A DNA stretch of 64,000 nucleotides from Spirometra erinaceieuropaei (Eukaryota > Platyhelminthes > Cestoda > Diphyllobothriidea > Diphyllobothriidae), in NCBI GenBank assembly GCA_902702965.1, contig CACRXP010001193.1, positions 1-64,000 of the forward strand, in the 5' to 3' direction. Each line of letters starts with the position of its first letter. Position 1 is the stretch's first letter. Positions 34,259-45,765 of this stretch are shown here, piece by piece. The notes under the pieces were generated by a model. The model was not told where the DNA came from. It was given only the letters and a program-made list of their open reading frames with translations, and made no database searches. Both the position numbers and the translations under genes were made by a program.

Positions 34259-36350
34259 ATACGGAAGAAGGTATGTTGAAAACGCGAGCGGGAATGGATG
34301 CAATCCAATTTTTGGTAATGGTGTATGTGTACAATGTGTAAGGTTCTTCTTCGAAAAACCGAAAAATACAAAATTCATCTGCATTCGTTTGTTTGACTTT
34401 AAACAGTTAACTATAAGCGCAATGGGCGATTCAGTGAACTAGATGCTCTGCCACGTAGTCCAATCTGTTCACCTTAGGATTTGGAAAAATAGTTTTGCTA
34501 TCTAGCAATTAGTAAATTTAGATGGTTTTAGAAGTATACGACCCACAACTATCTTAGCATTTCTTTGGGTGAAATGATCAAGATGTTATACCTTTAAACA
34601 ATGCATATTTGCTTCAATCTGTCACCGGTAAGTAAACACACTCTGGAAGCCAAAAAACTACCATAAAAATGCCCTCGGGCTTCTAATTGCACGTAAAGTA
34701 GCTAAAAATCATGCAACAAAGTCGGGTGTATTTTGTTGAATTTATCATCTGGCCTACCGCTTCAAAAGCGTTCGAATATCTTCCGATGTATGCTGCATGC
34801 CGTTTAGCTATAAAATTCTAAATAGGCACTCGTCTTTGTGTACGATCAGGCCTCGGAACTACAGGCAACGTTTTATGTGTGAAATTTGTACCGGCTCAGT
34901 ATTCCCGAATATAGCGCACGGGAAGGTAATGAGGACGGGAACTGTTTTTGCTTCTTTTAGTGCCACGACCACGAATAAAACATTCGCAAGCCACGGCCTC
35001 CATGGAGGGAGCATGATACTATAACGTTTGCGTGAGGACACCTTTTCTAGTGGCTTCATCCACTAGGAGGTAGACACTTGTGTTCGAAATAGGACCGCTT
35101 AGACTTTCCAGACAGCTGTTGTATTCCATTATGGATCATGATTTGTCTATTGAAAAGTCGACACAGTTAGTCTAGGCGGTATTTGGGATTACACGCCATC
35201 CTCTCCTCTCCCCTTAAGATGGTTGGAAGAGGGAGGAGAAGAAGGGAGGCATTGTCACCGGAAGTGGGGACACACTGAACGCCGAACACCTTTACCTGGT
35301 TTTGCCCGGCGGTGGTGGCGGTTGCCTGTGTGCGGCCTCTAGGCAGACCTTAGTTTTCAGAAGCCACAGGCGAGAGTCCGGTACGAGAAACAACTAAACG
35401 ATCCACTACGACCTTCACGTGTTATCCAAGCTGGACATCCATACACCTCCACAGATAAAAAAACATACGAAAACGCACATGCAAACATTCCTTCAAAGCA
35501 CATGCGGTGACGTAATACCTAGACGCCGAATGAATGACCAAAAAATACAAAAAAAAGTCAGAATTCTTGAGAGATGAATTAGATGTCAGCCAGCTCATTC
35601 AATCCTTACTACAATATGCACATTTTTAATGCAATGCACTTGTGTTTTATTACTTCCACGCAAGCGAAAGACGTTTGATATGCTGCTACTTAACCAGGCA
35701 CATCTAGAAGTAGTGAGTCAAGGCGGTATTACCAGCCGGTCATGTAATCAACGATGACCGCCTGTCATGCTCAACAATGATAATCTGCTTCCTTGAGGTC
35801 GACCATGGTCGCCCTTAAGTATGAACCAGCATGCTAAAAGCTAAACCCCGACTTTTAATAACGTTCTTAATGGCTTAACGAACTAAAATTATCGTATCCA
35901 TCTATACTGTCTCGCGGAAATTAAAATTAGCGGTTGGAAGCAATTTCAGTTTATTTTTAAAATTTGCTCTAATTGTAACTAGAAGACCAATGTGAGCAGG
36001 CGCACATAGATGGGCAGCAGGATTATCAGAGGACGAATGGAATAAGATCTAATGCGGTGCTGACAATTGAACAGAGCCCAAGCATGGCAGAGTGACGCTA
36101 ACTAAAATTGCTACGGAAATCACACATCGCGTTGTATCATTGGGCTCTCTCACGAGCCCATCCAGCCGCCCCACATTGGCGCGTACTGACAAAGACAAGG
36201 GAGATTTCCCTGCGGTTTGACCTGTTAGTCATACGCCCGAAACTATAACCAAAATAAATAAACGCAGCAACATTTTAACAGATAATGTGTAATTGCTTCC
36301 AAAAGCCAGTGCTTATTTAAAAAAAGGCGAATACAGGATCAATGCCTGAT
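34259..36350. other. No recognised feature
   Basis: Includes a purine-rich stretch at about 35220-35250 and a short GC-rich patch to 35340. No supported gene. Confidence 0.35.
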
Positions 36351-36388
36351 TAGCTTACGAATTCGAACAACAGTTCATCATCAGAGAC
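36351..36388 (-). ncRNA. Degenerate PLE hammerhead-like motif
   Basis: CUGAUGA (36384-36378), an extra U, then a perfect 4-bp stem II GAAC/GUUC and GAA. The following bases (UUCGUA) no longer give a proper helix III or GUC triplet. In the same place and orientation relative to GIY-YIG as in other copies. Confidence 0.45.
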
Positions 36389-36584
36389 TGCCAGAATGCA
36401 GCAACGTGTGAATTTTTATATCGTAGTGCCGTAAGGGGTGGGGAAATTACGTCTGTAGCTAGGTCTGGTTTGTGCTGCCTGGCCCAGAATGTTCCCTCTG
36501 TGTTGTGAAGGCGTTTGTACTTCGCGGCAACTCAAACTGCGCCACCTAGCTGTGTGGGCGGACTGAGTGATACCACTTAGGCAA

Positions 36585-36790
36585 ATCATTGTGTCTATTG
36601 AAAGAGTTGGTGTCTGACGCTCACGCCTTCAACAGTTATCGCCCCGTTTAATATCCGTGTATTGGCGAAGCGGAATTCATGGCCTTCCTCCAGTGTGTAA
36701 GTGTCGACTTGAGACAGTTTGTAGCCCCTCCGGACGGCACGTTTGTGCTCAAGAATTCGTGAGCTGAGACGTCGTCATGTTTGGCCTGTG
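36585..36790 (-). pseudogene. PLE GIY-YIG C-terminal remnant
   Basis: Conceptual minus-strand translation gives RRLSSRILEHKRAVRRGYKLSQ and, in the same frame, EEGHEFRFANTRI. This is the alpha-helical half of the PLE GIY-YIG domain (compare the HEHQFAVKRRDHLSQ and TGHTFAWEKTRI blocks of the copy at 4703). The N-terminal GIY and YIG strands are missing or too diverged. Confidence 0.65.
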
Positions 36791-38164
36791 TAGTGGCAAG
36801 GAGGAGTCTGGCAGGTAAATTGATAGACTGCATCCGACTGCGTCTACCCGAGTCTTTATTTATGATTATGACCGCAAGATATTTTAATTTTGTACATATT
36901 TTTGGTTTGTTAAGTGGTGTTTCTGGGTCTATGGGATCAGTGTAAACACCAACTCTACCATTCAACATACTTGATCGCAACCGACATGAGAGCAAGCCCA
37001 TTGCTTAACGGCTTGTATATTGAAGTTCTAACTAACTTAACGATTTATCATGGTCCGGGTTTTGCTATGGCTGGTTGGCTGGCGAGGAGCAATAAGCCAT
37101 ATGTGAACACTGCAGCCTTGTTCGTATTCTATGTCGCCTAACACAGGAAATGTACGAGATGGAAAAGTTTTTTCAGACCAAGCCACATTAAACTAAAAGT
37201 AACAAGCCTCAACTTCCTAATGGTTTTATTTTAAACTATAAAACCGACATCCTATTACTGTTACAGCAAGCGAAACCTGCCCGTCCTACTCGCAGTTATG
37301 AGCCTAGCAAATGACAATTGGCGTAACGGATGGCTCTTTGAGGAGGGAAAAGAGTTAAGCAGGATGTAGCATATCATATCATAATGCATTCGAATAAATC
37401 AAAGACTGTTTCTGTAGGAAATCATGAAAGCACTCACTGTCACGACGCAAAGGCGACTACTCGAGCTTCCCTTTGCAAGGTCATTAGTTAAGGAGGCCAA
37501 CGACAAAAATGTCCATTAATACACCTTTTGGCGCATATCGGCATAAAAATCTCCACATTGTGGGATCGCATTCGCGACTGATTTTAAAAGACAGAGCCTG
37601 CTACTCCAGTTTACCATTAGAAGACTGTTTTTTTCAAGACTGTTTTTTTGCCTAATATTTAAGCAGAAGTCACCACTCAATGAAGCATTGGAGTAGACTG
37701 TGTGCCGATCTGCTGAATTGTTGTTTAATCCCATTAGTGTGATTGTTAATGCCTTTGATGGCTATAGGTTTTTCAATGAACATATGCATATGGAACATCC
37801 AAAATGATCCAAATCAACATAGCTTCATCCATTTGTATTTCAATGCTGTCAGAAAAGCCCTTCGTGCACCGTAACGCAGCTTACGAACGTTTCGAACTTG
37901 GACATATTACTGCCGAAAACTTTGTCAAATGGTGCAGTTGGGATGAACAAAACTACAATTTCGTCAACGTATTTTGCTGGGGAATATTTATGCAACCCGC
38001 GAACTCAAACAAACCTCTAATTCCCTCTGACTTAATAATACTGATTCCCTAGTGGGTCCGATTTTACAAACTTTATCTCCCACATACCGGTCTAGATGGG
38101 CATGTTTCAAGGTACTATGCGTCTGACAGAATCAGGATGCTGTGCAGAACTGAGGCTTAGTATT
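36791..38164. other. No supported gene
   Basis: An 82-codon plus frame at 37804-38052 is protein-like but unrecognised and lacks clear splice sites. Confidence 0.3.
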
Positions 38165-38402
38165 TCCTGCCGGATACAAGGTGGACATCTAGAAACGTCC
38201 CGTACTGTTGATCACTTCGTCTTTAAAAGGGCACACGAAGACAGAGGCTAATTCACGGCATTTTAAAATGCTAATATATCCAGCCGGATAAGAGGACGCA
38301 CAGAAAGGCCAAATCCTGTTAATAAATTCGTCTATAGAAAGCATACGAAAACAGAGGCAGTTTCATTGCATTACGCAATGGTAATATATCCACAAGCAAA
38401 AT
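38165..38402 (+). repeat. Degenerate ~110-bp tandem repeat, two copies
   Basis: Matching landmarks: cggata (38171 and 38285), acagaggc (38241 and 38351) and taatatatc (38272 and 38382), at offsets of 110-114 bp. Confidence 0.6.
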
Positions 38403-39234
38403 AGAAGCGTTTTTGGGCTGCGCTGTGGGAATCATGAAATATCATCATGTTTTCCGATAACACGATTTGGCTTTAGCTGCAGATTTGACCTCGGGTTAAC
38501 GCGTTTTTTTTAGAAAAATACTGATTTGCTTTGCGGTGCTAAGGAAAATTGCAATCAAGCACTTTCAACGCAGCAGACGGCACAATGGTCTGCTTTGAAT
38601 TAAAATTACCAGCAGGAGATGGAGCAACTGTTGACCACTATTCAAGTCACCCGTTTAAACCACAGTAATAAATCTGGGTACACTCGCAGAAAAGGTTCCG
38701 CAACCTCGTTAGCAGTAAGAAGCTTTGGATTCAACTGTACTTAACAGCCATCTCAGATGTACATTCTGGCAAGTCCGGAGCAGAAGGAAAAAAATGAAGA
38801 ATGAACATTTATCAGTCACAGACAGAGCAGTAATGCAGTGGCCTCGGCAGTTCCATCACAAGCGAAGCGGGTTTTGGAATTCGAATGTCGGAAATGCTTT
38901 TGAGCCCTCTGGTTACGAGCTTAAATCTTCATCCTGTCCGCCATCAAAGAAGCAGGGTCGTCATGTTGGAACAATAAACCGGCCGCATTGTTAAAGCAAT
39001 AGGCTAAATAACTGTTGAAACCACTAGCACACATCGTCCGTTCGTCAATCGAATTACGGTGCAGCCCTCCGAATGGAAGACAGTGAATACCTTCGCGATA
39101 TGAAGTGTTGTGGCTCGCACTGGCTCTCACAATTGCCGCTTCGTAAGTCTTACCTGCTTTTACTCTTAAAAATGGAAGTTTTACTTAAGAAAAAAACAAA
39201 AAATCGTGTGTGCTGTTGCTTTAAATTCATCTCC

Positions 39235-40140
39235 AGGGCTCAGTCTTAGGGCTGTGGCTATTCCTTGTTTACAGTAACGACAGCGTCGACGACCTAGGAT
39301 CCCACACCGTCATGTATACTGACGATGTGAAACCGCGGAGAGTCATAATATCTAAATCAGACAGGTACGCGCTTCAAGAGAATCTTAAGCGACTGAGCAT
39401 TTGGGCAGTTCGTAGGCTCCTGAAGTTGAATGTAGACAATTGTACGCTCGTGAGATTTCACACCAGAAGGATCAGTAAGGAGCATGATTCTTTTCATCAC
39501 CTCCTTCATAGGCAGCCTCTTTTAAATGTTGAGGAACAGAAAGACCTCCTCACTTAAACGATCTTCAGAGTATTAAAATGCAGCCATTAGAGCGATACGG
39601 GTGCTGTCTGCTCGGAGGTGACGATTTGTGCACACTGCAAAAAACCTACTAGACATTCGTTCGGTTTCACTTAGAGTATGCTGTTCAGGTATGGCGACCG
39701 TGAGTTAAGTAATAATGTCAGCAGCTGGAAACAATACAGGCGATGACTACGAATACGATAAGGAATCTTGATCATCGGCTCTAGGAATCCAGAATAACTG
39801 AACTGGGTTTGATTCCTCTCAACTACAGGCAACTGCACGGCGAGATCATTTAAACCTGCTGACTTGTCAGAGGCCGCTAATTTTGCATAGATTTTAACGA
39901 ATTTTCCAAATTGACTGGAACTGACCGTCTCCGCGGTTATCCCTCTACACTGTAGGGAAAGCTGGCCCATACGGACGTGTGATGGAAAGCCTTCCCGCAG
40001 AAGGTCGTTATGGCACAGAACGGACTCTCTGATGCACTGTTTCTTTCCGAAACTGTTAATTCCTTTAAGTGAAACTAGAAGCCCATCTTCAGAAAAACCA
40101 ATGTGCATATAATCCGATTGTCTTAGCAGCAGCAATTAAC
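39235..40140 (+). pseudogene. LINE (CR1/Jockey type) reverse transcriptase remnant
   Basis: Plus-strand translation in steps: QGSVLGLWLFLVYSNDSVDD, then MYTDDVK (motif C region, normally FADDVK), KSDRYALQENLKRL, LLNVEEQKDL, then HLEYAVQVWRP and TELGLIPLNYRQL. Several stops and frame changes occur. The order matches the better-kept minus-strand copy at 46679-47416. Endonuclease, fingers and motifs A/B are absent. The minus frame at 39671-40135 is a shadow. Confidence 0.8.
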
Positions 40141-41204
40141 GCATGGTTCACACTTACCCCTAACTTTAGATTTTCCAGTTTTACTGATGCGGCAAATGAT
40201 TCCGCCTAAACTTAGTTTGTGCTTTCAAGTTCGGGCATGAAATTGTCTGAACCTATTTGGGAATAAATACTGTCTTTACAACCTGGCTCTGTTAAGCAGC
40301 TAGCGGTTGTAACCTAACCGGGCTTATCCAGGCTCAGCTTAAACTTCAAATAAACTCTTTATTATATATGTATGGTGTCAAAAATAAAGGTATCACCAAT
40401 ACTGAAACTCTTTGGAACCATCGCTCGCATGGTTAGAATTATTAGAGGTTTCTATGTTCCACTGGCAGTTGAGTACGTAGCTCATGAAGAACATGTGAAT
40501 GAACAAACAACATAAATAGACACCAATGTGTCTTAATTGCACCTACGATTGAACAATTGTTTATCCGGAAATTGGCTAGAGGCAAATTCTACCATAGGAT
40601 ATGCCCAATGAGTGGCTTACATTTTGAGAGACATCATTTGGTGGCATTATTTTGAAACTATTTTAGCATGGTTAACTAGAGTGATTTAACCAATTCGATA
40701 GCATGCACGAGAGACTGTTCAGTAGCACAAGGCAATCGGGAAAGTCGTGGCGGTGGTAAAACTGTTGTTTTTCAAGGAGGAAGACATTGTTAACAGTGCG
40801 AGTTTTGTCGTTCCAGCAGAAGGAAAGGACGTCGCATTTTGTGATCATGACTTTTTTAAAAGAATGACGCCGTGATTACTGCAGGATGACAGTGCATTCC
40901 ACGCCGAATAAGTACTGCCAAAGGATTGTCTGTTTTAGCCCATTTGGGGGGGCGGACTTCTTCGCTTTGGTTGCACTCTTCGCCCGGCGTGCCCCACGAC
41001 CTTCAGGCCCATTCTTTTTGACCGCGTGGTAGATTTGCAAGCATATTCAGATTATGCACAAATAGACGGTAAAGATTTGTTTTTCGATGAAAACTAGTAT
41101 TTCTATTTCGGTATACAATATCCTCAACGAGACGGACTGCAGAAAACAGGGGATTGCAGTTCCGAACTCCCAGGCGAATTAAATGGTTCCTCAATTAGTT
41201 GAAT
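40141..41204. other. No recognised feature
   Basis: No gene seen. An AATAAA-containing segment at about 40260 could be the LINE 3' end. Confidence 0.3.
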
Positions 41205-41290
41205 ACTGTTCAGTTCAGTTCAGTTTATTGAGGGAAATGTAGGTCTTCACCTTTGAAATCCCTATTTGTTTACAAACAACTGCAAAATCC
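41205..41290 (-). repeat. Possible LINE 3' end fragment
   Basis: cagtttattgagggaaat followed by ccctatttgtttac resembles cagtttattaagggaatc...ccctattcatatc at the 3' end of the LINE at 46426. Too short for certainty. Confidence 0.4.
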
Positions 41291-42274
41291 CAAAAAAACT
41301 CGAAAAGGTATCATAAAGGAACAAATAATCGGAAAAGCGTCAGATCTGTATAGACAAACAAACTGCCATCTGTGTCAACACATATTCGGGTGATAAATAT
41401 TCGACAAAAATCCACTGACAAATTAATTAACACGGCGCATGCCCTCGCTATTGAGCCGCTAATTTGACACTAGGATCAAATAGATCTGACATACAACTTT
41501 TACGTGCTCTGACGCTTTGGAGGATAGTTGCTTTTCTGAAAGATAGTACACATTTTGACCTGAGCCCGCGATGGGTCAAGCCTCACACTACCAAAACATA
41601 CCTCTAAACGTCCATCACCTCTATGTGCGGGGAGACTGGGAATATTTCCTCTTATGCGGTTGATCTACAGAGAGTGACTTATGGCTTCCTTAAAGTAGTA
41701 CAGCTAATGATCATTCTTATGAAATTTAGGCCAAAATATTGAAGAGCGTCCCTGATTAGAAGGAATTAATTTACATGGTTGCGATATCGAACATCGGGCA
41801 GAATAATTGCACGGCATCTCAGTCACACTAGGAGGCCGATTTTTAATGAGCTTTATTTTGATGCCTGTAAAACAACGCTGGTCAACAATGGCTGCTTAAT
41901 TACTATAGTTCTTTTTGATTTTTAGTGCTCGCATGCAATAGAAGAAAGTTACGTTTTCTTTTATTTTCTTCTATTCAGGAAGGGTGAAGAACCTTTTTAA
42001 AGTAGCTTTTCCGGCGACGGTGCCTCGGGATATGCGATCACCTCCAAGCATGGCTAGGAGGATTTCGTCTACAAGCCCCATTTTTCCAAACAGATCTGCT
42101 TAGCAAAATTGTATTTTCCAGTTGAGGTCAGTGAGTAATTCCATCTGAATTCTTTGAATTATTTAATCAAAATGTAATTTACGACAATGAAGTGTAATTG
42201 AAGTCCACCTACGCAAATTGGAAAACGCTAATAAGCAGCTTGCCGGATGGGATGCGGATTATTTGCGAAAGATA
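41291..42274. other. No recognised feature
   Basis: AT-rich non-coding sequence. Confidence 0.35.
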
Positions 42275-42430
42275 AGGGAGAAAGACAAGGGGAATGCAAT
42301 GGCCGTTTCTGGCGTTTTGGTCGTCGTCAGCCAGTCATGCCCAACTCCGAATTGTGGAAAACACGAAGCTCGAACTCGCGACCTGTTAGTTAGAAGTCCA
42401 CGGCTCTAAATACCGGGTCACGTGCCGGTT
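42275..42430 (-). mobile_element. tRNA-derived SINE, copy 2
   Basis: Minus strand: an A-box-like tatttagagcc, then cgcgagttcgagc as B box, then cggagttgggcatgactggc, tgacgacgac and ccccttgtcttt. Same module order as at 49730-49890. Confidence 0.65.
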
Positions 42431-42439
42431 GCCCTGTTG

Positions 42440-42555
42440 TGGATCACCGATAATTCTTACGGAACTCACTCTTTCCGGGCTAGAGAGAGAGAGCCCGATA
42501 TGCACAAGGAAACAAGTAATCTCCGTAAGAACGATCGGTAAGCGCCCCCCTTGTC
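42440..42555. repeat. Inverted pair of gctcaccgatcg-type repeats
   Basis: accgataattcttacggaac at the left and the complement of ttaccgatcgttcttacgga at the right flank a gagagagaga centre, giving a potential hairpin. Confidence 0.5.
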
Positions 42556-43440
42556 ATTGTATATGCTGATTGATTGCAGCAAAGATGCTCGCCCGCGTAC
42601 ATGAGCGAGAAGGTAAGGCGATCAAGGGAACTATAAATTTCTTGGCCTGACTTTCCGAAAGCAGAAAAGATTTTCTTTCGAGTGTGCGTGTCACTGATAT
42701 CCAGCGCGCGGCATCACAAGGTTTGGCGAGTGTTGTCATGACGTCATCGGCTCTTATCATCCTTTGTCCAGTGTGGTAATGGGGGCGGCGTCGGGGTGAC
42801 CGCGGCCATTGCTCCTGTTTGCCTTTTCCGTTGTTCACCTTCCAGGTATCTCCCCCTCCTGCCCTGTTCGCACCTGCACGTAACCGTGTGGACGGTGGTT
42901 GTCATGCCATTGTTGACGTCGGGCTGGAGGGTCTCATCAAAGTCGTGCGTTCGCACTGAGCGTTTGCGTATGTCTGCGTTCACAGCCACAAGAAGGTCTC
43001 CTGGGTATGCGTCCGCCACCGATTGTCCCCTGTTTTCTTCTGTTTTCTATGCTTGTCAACAAGCATCCGTGTTTTCGCTATATCGGAGTGTAACAAATGT
43101 CGTCTCTGGCCTGACGCCTCGCCGGTAGCCCTGCTTATTGAACTTACCTACTGAAGCTTGGTGAGCGACCGGCAAATTTACGCTTTGGTTAGTTGAGGTA
43201 ATTGGGGCTTGCCATGAATCAAACGTCTCGCTGACGGTTTGATCTCAATTCCTTGGCAAATGACTTCGGCGTCCTGAGAAGCGTAACATTGCCGTCTCTC
43301 TACCAAGCCATAAGGGTGAAGTTCAATAAGCAGGGTTGCCGAAGAGGCATCAGGCCAGGTTGCTGGCCTCGTAATGTAGCCGTGCTCGACGCACAAACTT
43401 TGACCTGCCTTTTGGTCGATGACTGGCCTAGACCTCCCTG
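42556..43440. other. GC-richer block without a recognised gene
   Basis: Several overlapping frames on both strands reflect base composition. No family motif seen. Confidence 0.3.
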
Positions 43441-43449
43441 TGGCTGAGC

Positions 43450-43590
43450 GCTGAGCTTTATTAGCCTGACGTTTCGGATTCCTACTCGAATCCATCATCA
43501 GAGACAAAAAAGCAGAAACGGGTGGTTGCTGCACAAAGGGCTGCGGTATTCTTAGGATGCCGTAGTCATGCTACCGCATACCTATGAACA
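43450..43590 (+). repeat. Left inverted repeat of the PLE copy
   Basis: Nearly identical in reverse to 44165-44310, including the hammerhead-like motif and the gtggttgctgcac block. Confidence 0.8.
43463..43506 (-). ncRNA. PLE hammerhead-like ribozyme, best copy
   Basis: Minus strand: helix I strand GUCU, CUGAUGA (43501-43495), one extra U, stem II GGAUUC/GAAUCC, GAAA (43475-43472), palindromic ACGU, GUC with predicted cleavage between 43468 and 43467, helix I strand AGGC (four pairs with one G-U). Everything required is present except that the extra U intrudes between A9 and stem II. Confidence 0.6.
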
Positions 43591-44171
43591 TTCACGGCTC
43601 CCCCTTCATCCGGGATCGTCGCACTTGGTGTGATCACTGCTCGATGGCCGACATTCGAGTCGATAATTGCTGCAATTTCATCACGTGCGTTGGATATTAG
43701 CGTGATGATTGCTCGACCATCTGACGCACCGACCCCGGTGTTGGGAAAAGTATTCACCTCTGCGCTCCCCGCATGGCTTGTTACCCCGCCTAGGCGAAGT
43801 TTTAGCACGCAGTATGGAATGGGAAGATCGTTGCACTTGTTGATGGACTGGGGGCCAGTAAACCATGATTCCAGTAGCTCCCGGCTCACGCGGTTGTCAC
43901 CTCCTGCGAGAATTTCGGCCTCATCGAATTTGAATGTGTGGCCGGATCTCGTCGAATGAGCCTCAACTTGAGAGTTGGCGTCATTTCTGCGCACCGCTGC
44001 CGCGTGTTCGGCTATTCGCGTTCGGAGCTGTCTTCCGGTTTCTCCGACGTAGTTGTTTTGTCCGCAACTGCACCAGATCCGATAGACGACTCCAGACGTT
44101 TCTAGCCGTGACAGTAGGTCTTTCGGTTTGATGGCCGGACGCCTGATGGTTGCCTCCGGTCTGTGTGCCAC
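43566..44171 (-). CDS. PLE GIY-YIG endonuclease with C-terminal tail
   Basis: 201-codon frame. MAHRPEATIRR linker end, GVVYRI at about 27-32, CGQNNYVGETGRQLRTRIAEH at about 35-55 (intact YVG and RxxxEH), HSTRSGHTFKFDEAEIL, RELLESW with the catalytic Glu, SINKCNDLPIPY with the Asn and PLE signature, then an ~80-residue tail without known domain. Well preserved, but enclosed by inverted repeats that begin inside the linker, so the RT is cut off. Downstream lies the hammerhead-like motif in the same sense. Confidence 0.85.
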   Translation of the reverse strand: MAHRPEATIRRPAIKPKDLLSRLETSGVVYRIWCSCGQNNYVGETGRQLRTRIAEHAAAVRRNDANSQVEAHSTRSGHTFKFDEAEILAGGDNRVSRELLESWFTGPQSINKCNDLPIPYCVLKLRLGGVTSHAGSAEVNTFPNTGVGASDGRAIITLISNARDEIAAIIDSNVGHRAVITPSATIPDEGGAVNVHRYAVA

Positions 44172-44310
44172 TCCATAGGTATGCGGTAGTATGGCTACGG
44201 CATCCTATAAATACCGCAGCCCTTTGTGCAGCAACCACCCGTTTCTATTTTTTTGTCTCTGATGATGGATTCGAATAGGAATCCGAAACGTCAGGCTATT
44301 AAAGCTCTTT
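44165..44310 (-). repeat. Right inverted repeat of the PLE copy
   Basis: Complement of 43450-43590. The junction with the nuclease frame falls near codon 1 of the linker segment, giving a fold-back 5' end. Confidence 0.8.
44254..44298 (+). ncRNA. PLE hammerhead-like ribozyme, inverted copy
   Basis: Plus strand: GUCU, CUGAUGA (44259-44265), extra U, GGAUUC/GAAUCC (44267-44272 with 44279-44284), GAAA (44285-44288), ACGU, GUC with predicted cleavage after 44292, AGGC. Its loop differs by one base from the copy at 43463. Confidence 0.6.
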
Positions 44311-44489
44311 TCCCGGTGATCGTATCTCCTTCTTCAAGACTACTTCCTGGGACTCGTCTCTTCGCTTCTGTCGGCGTAATTTTAGTTCAATCAACGTGCT
44401 TTCTGGACTCTCCACGTCAACCGGTGGACAGATCGGTCGTTGCTGTTCAGTGTCCCCTTCGTCTGCCCGTTGAATGTAAAGACGGTCTT

Positions 44490-44687
44490 CAGACACAGAT
44501 ATAGCAGTTCAATGATTTGTGTTCGTTTGAGCTGTCGGTCGCTCTTACCACACCTTTCCCGGAGAAAGCTGTGAGCAGTGTCGATCTGCAGGCCGTATGG
44601 GATAGAAGTTAATAACGAGATCCCGTCAAGCGACGCCATCGCCTCGTCTGCTTCTAATTTGATAGTGCATTTTGGTTTACGAGCCAC
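44490..44687 (-). pseudogene. PLE RT fingers/motif A fragment
   Basis: Minus translation MASLDGISLLTSIPYGLQID is RT motif A (LDxxSLFTxIP), followed by IIELLYLCLKTVFTFNGQ, the segment before motif B. It then runs into unrelated pLTR-like sequence instead of the GxPMGSP motif, marking an element junction at about 44485. Confidence 0.7.
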
Positions 44688-45115
44688 GTAAATCCTATAA
44701 GGTTTTAAGACTCACGCTGCTGCCTCTGTTACTTTCTTCCCGTACGGTATTGGTAGCCAGAACTTCGGTTTTTCTCCACTTAACCGTTCAAAATGAGGCA
44801 TTTTTGAGGCAGTTGCTAATAAAACAATTCGGGTACCCGTCGGGGATAAGGTTGAGTACTGAACAAATGCGGGCGACCTCTTGATGAACATGGAAGCGTA
44901 TGGACCATCGGCTGTCAACAAGTTTGCAAAGCTCGTAACCAGCTACCCGAAGTCCTTTATGCGAACCTGCCTCAAAGCCTCATTTTGAATGGTCAAGTGG
45001 ATAAATACCGATGTTCTGGACCTCAATACCCGATGGGAAGACCGTATCAGAGGCAACAGTGAGAATCTTGATACCTTTTATGATTTGTGAGGCTCATAAA
45101 CCAGAATGCTACATC
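44672..45115. repeat. Inverted duplication (~175-bp arms)
   Basis: 44672-44850 and the complement of 44938-45115 share ttcaaaatgaggc, tgaggcag, ccagaac.tcggt.ttt and other blocks, with an ~87-bp unpaired centre. Probably another retroelement 5' inversion. No named domain is encoded. Confidence 0.65.
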
Positions 45116-45154
45116 AGGCAGCAAAATGATCCCCTACAAACATCTGAACAGTCA

Positions 45155-45430
45155 GCGTTGCTGTAGAGCATACCTTGCCTAAATTACAATGCGAGGTAAA
45201 TTGGCGAAACTGGCAAACGCCTCGGTACACAATTGCACGAACACAAACTTCCCACCAACTGCAAGGATTAGCTGTATTTGATCTATGACCGCATAAAAGA
45301 ACTAAATCACATTTTCGCCTTTACGAAATCGAGGGCTATTGACCGAGCCAATGAGAAGATGGTCAGACCGGTGCTCGAAAGTTGATCCTCGACTGGCACA
45401 CTCAAATAGATTACAGTCCATGAATTCGCT
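45155..45430 (+). pseudogene. PLE GIY-YIG remnant, plus strand
   Basis: SIPCLNYNAR-stop-IGETGKRLGTQLHEHKL reads through one stop in place of the YIG tyrosine. It is followed by HIFAFTKSRAI and VRPVLES. Clear GIY-YIG relationship, three or more stops, no function expected. Confidence 0.65.
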
Positions 45431-45765
45431 GCCTCTTCTTTGTAGTCTTCCTCGGAGAGTTAAGTTACGTAATAGAAATTGCAGAACTTAAAGCTGTGAA
45501 CACGTTGTTTTATATATTTATATATTAAACACGAGCGAGTTTCTTTGGGTAGAGAATAAACGCTAATGAGCAAATTTTTGAGTTTGTTTGCTCAGCTAGT
45601 CGTCAGACATTTGGGTTATGTACAAAAACATTTAACTATTTACCTTTGTTGAAAAAAATAGTTCTGACTGCACAAATGCGTGTCAATGGATTTTCTTCCT
45701 CCACTTGGAATTGGCTCCGCTCGCTTCCATTTGTCCTTGAGAACATTGCATGTGTCATCTACAGC

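Noticed and set aside
38185..38205. gaaacgtcc similar to the PLE ribozyme 3' half
   Set aside because: No CUGANGA core or stem II upstream. Part of the 110-bp tandem repeat region.
39671..40135. 154-codon minus-strand open frame
   Set aside because: Antisense shadow of the LINE RT remnant. Plus-strand translation gives the recognisable HLEYAVQVWRP and PLNYRQL blocks.
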